This document shows positions 63,445 through 64,000 of a stretch of DNA of 64,000 nt, in pieces. Where the stretch lies: assembly GCA_963728295.1 (NCBI GenBank), contig CAVSKB010000012.1:137964-201963 (forward strand), in the 5' to 3' direction. The translations under genes and the position numbers were made by a program. The notes under the pieces are model-generated. The model was not told where the DNA came from. It did not search any database and saw only the letters and a list, made by a program, of their open reading frames with translations. Within the stretch, counting starts at the first letter, position 1, and every line of letters begins with the position of its first letter. The DNA is from DATJKD01 sp963728295 (GTDB lineage Bacteria; Pseudomonadota; Gammaproteobacteria; Steroidobacterales; Steroidobacteraceae).

Positions 63445-63745
63445 TGGCGTGCGGGGTGGCCTCGCGGGCGCCCAGGATATGCGTTGGTCCATCGGTTCCC
63501 CCGGTGTCATCGCGGCTCGCTCCCTCGCCCGGCGCGGCCGTGCCCACGATTATGGTCGATCCAGCCGGCTGCCGGCGTACGCCCGTACCCACGGAGGCGC
63601 TGGAGCTTGCACTCTTCGGGTGCGGCGCGACGTCCTGCACCAACCGGAGCAGGCGCCGACGATGATCGTCGCGTTGGCGAACATCTTGGTCACCTCGATG
63701 GTCTGTGGGCACAGGCTCGGACGACAGTGCTCGCGTCTCGCCGCG
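63445..63745 (-). other. Probable coding fragment, frame unresolved
   Basis: On the minus strand CPQTIEVTKMFANATIIVGA then CSGWCRTS near 63,640-63,710 looks like real protein, but the frame breaks at once on both sides. No family is recognised. It may be one gene with several indels together with the MPSRELLEDFL segment near 63,420. Confidence 0.25.
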
Positions 63746-63958
63746 TTACGCCTGGGCGCGCTTCCGACGTCGGCCGCTCAGCTGCGCCTCGTCCCGGCCG
63801 GTTCGCTGCGCGGTCCGGTTCCGCGCCCTCAGGAAAGGTGGAGGGGACGGCAGCACGGACGCGGCCAGGCCGAGCGGCTGCGGCAGCGTGGCGGCCACGG
63901 CGCCCTTCGCGGTCGGTGTCTTGCGGAAGGTCGCGTTGACCTGGCGGATGGGCGGCAT
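63746..63958 (-). CDS. Hypothetical basic protein
   Basis: About 70 residues: PPIRQVNATFRKTPTAKGAV, ATLPQPLGLAASVLPSPPPF and a basic end LSGRRRKRAQA. Codon use suits the region. An earlier ATG at 63,991 is also in frame. No family recognised. Confidence 0.3.
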   Translation of the reverse strand: MPPIRQVNATFRKTPTAKGAVAATLPQPLGLAASVLPSPPPFLRARNRTAQRTGRDEAQLSGRRRKRAQA

Positions 63959-64000
63959 CGCGACCGTCCTGTCCGCCGCCAGCGGCTGCAAGCGATCGAC

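Noticed and set aside
1..64000. tRNA or rRNA genes
   Set aside because: No T-arm-like GGTTCGAATCC with matching acceptor ends or rRNA signature was found by eye; a covariance search was not possible.

Overview
The window is two unrelated high-GC genomes joined at about position 49,107. Bases 1-49,106 are dense, operon-organised proteobacterial sequence, probably gammaproteobacterial (Steroidobacter/Nevskiales-like). Supporting signs are the overlapping alpha-2-macroglobulin/pbpC pair, a sigma-54 regulator-kinase-ABC permease set, CYTH/CHAD and DUF938 proteins, and an RND pump. Bases 49,107-64,000 look like Actinobacteria of the Thermoleophilia (Solirubrobacter/Rubrobacter) type: even higher GC, very short genes, IS630 and DDE transposases, a replication-relaxation protein and small DNA-binding proteins. 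At the join an FtsX-type permease and an IS630 transposase are each truncated at the same base, as expected of a chimeric contig. Single-base frameshifts recur throughout and are far denser on the right, which suggests uncorrected long-read sequence; many broken genes here may be intact in the organism.

Left part, in order. (1) 1-700: polysaccharide deacetylase. (2) 700-6,500, minus strand: TTC38-like protein, secreted TPR protein, exported isoaspartyl methyltransferase, and a membrane protein with a spermidine-synthase-like domain. (3) 6,650-15,330, plus strand: a very large BTAD/AAA/TPR regulator overlapping homospermidine synthase, then a DUF938 methyltransferase, GST, FAD monooxygenase and alpha/beta hydrolase. 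(4) 15,340-24,030, minus strand: SRPBCC lipoprotein, penicillin-binding protein 1C and a CLEQ-thioester alpha-2-macroglobulin. (5) 24,260-31,300, plus strand: lipoprotein, membrane-anchored YheO-PAS protein with a hairpin over its ribosome binding site, amino-acid/sarcosine-type oxidase, RND permease and adaptor. (6) 31,400-33,050: GlsB-like membrane protein and a degenerate, half-length DEAD-box protein. (7) 33,090-41,160, minus strand: a tightly packed run of metallopeptidase, DOMON-like protein, NamZ-like muramidase, glpD, glpK and fatty acid hydroxylase. (8) 41,300-42,650: glutathione reductase with four frameshifts. (9) 42,655-43,240: gene-free block with a roughly 390-base imperfect inverted repeat. 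(10) 43,240-49,106, minus strand: patatin, CYTH/CHAD, sensor kinase, sigma-54 response regulator, permease tail.

Right part: truncated IS630; a stretch of tiny genes (excisionase-like protein, winged-helix protein, OmpR-type regulator, lone receiver) that share an ATGAGGATTCSGTCATG-like motif and a repeated hairpin; a two-gene unit of a small membrane peptide and a Cys/His-rich protein; khpA; a replication-relaxation gene with a decayed duplicate of its 3' end; small secreted proteins; a truncated tyrosine recombinase beside an IS with 16-bp inverted ends; and an HTH/coiled-coil protein ending in PWWRFW. This mix suggests a plasmid or integrative element or its remains.

The main leads are the short palindromic units that are translated in frame inside at least two genes of the left genome, the long inverted repeat at 42.8-43.2 kb, the hairpin over the YheO-PAS ribosome binding site, and the shared motif plus hairpin of the small actinobacterial regulators. 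No tRNA, rRNA or CRISPR array was recognised.
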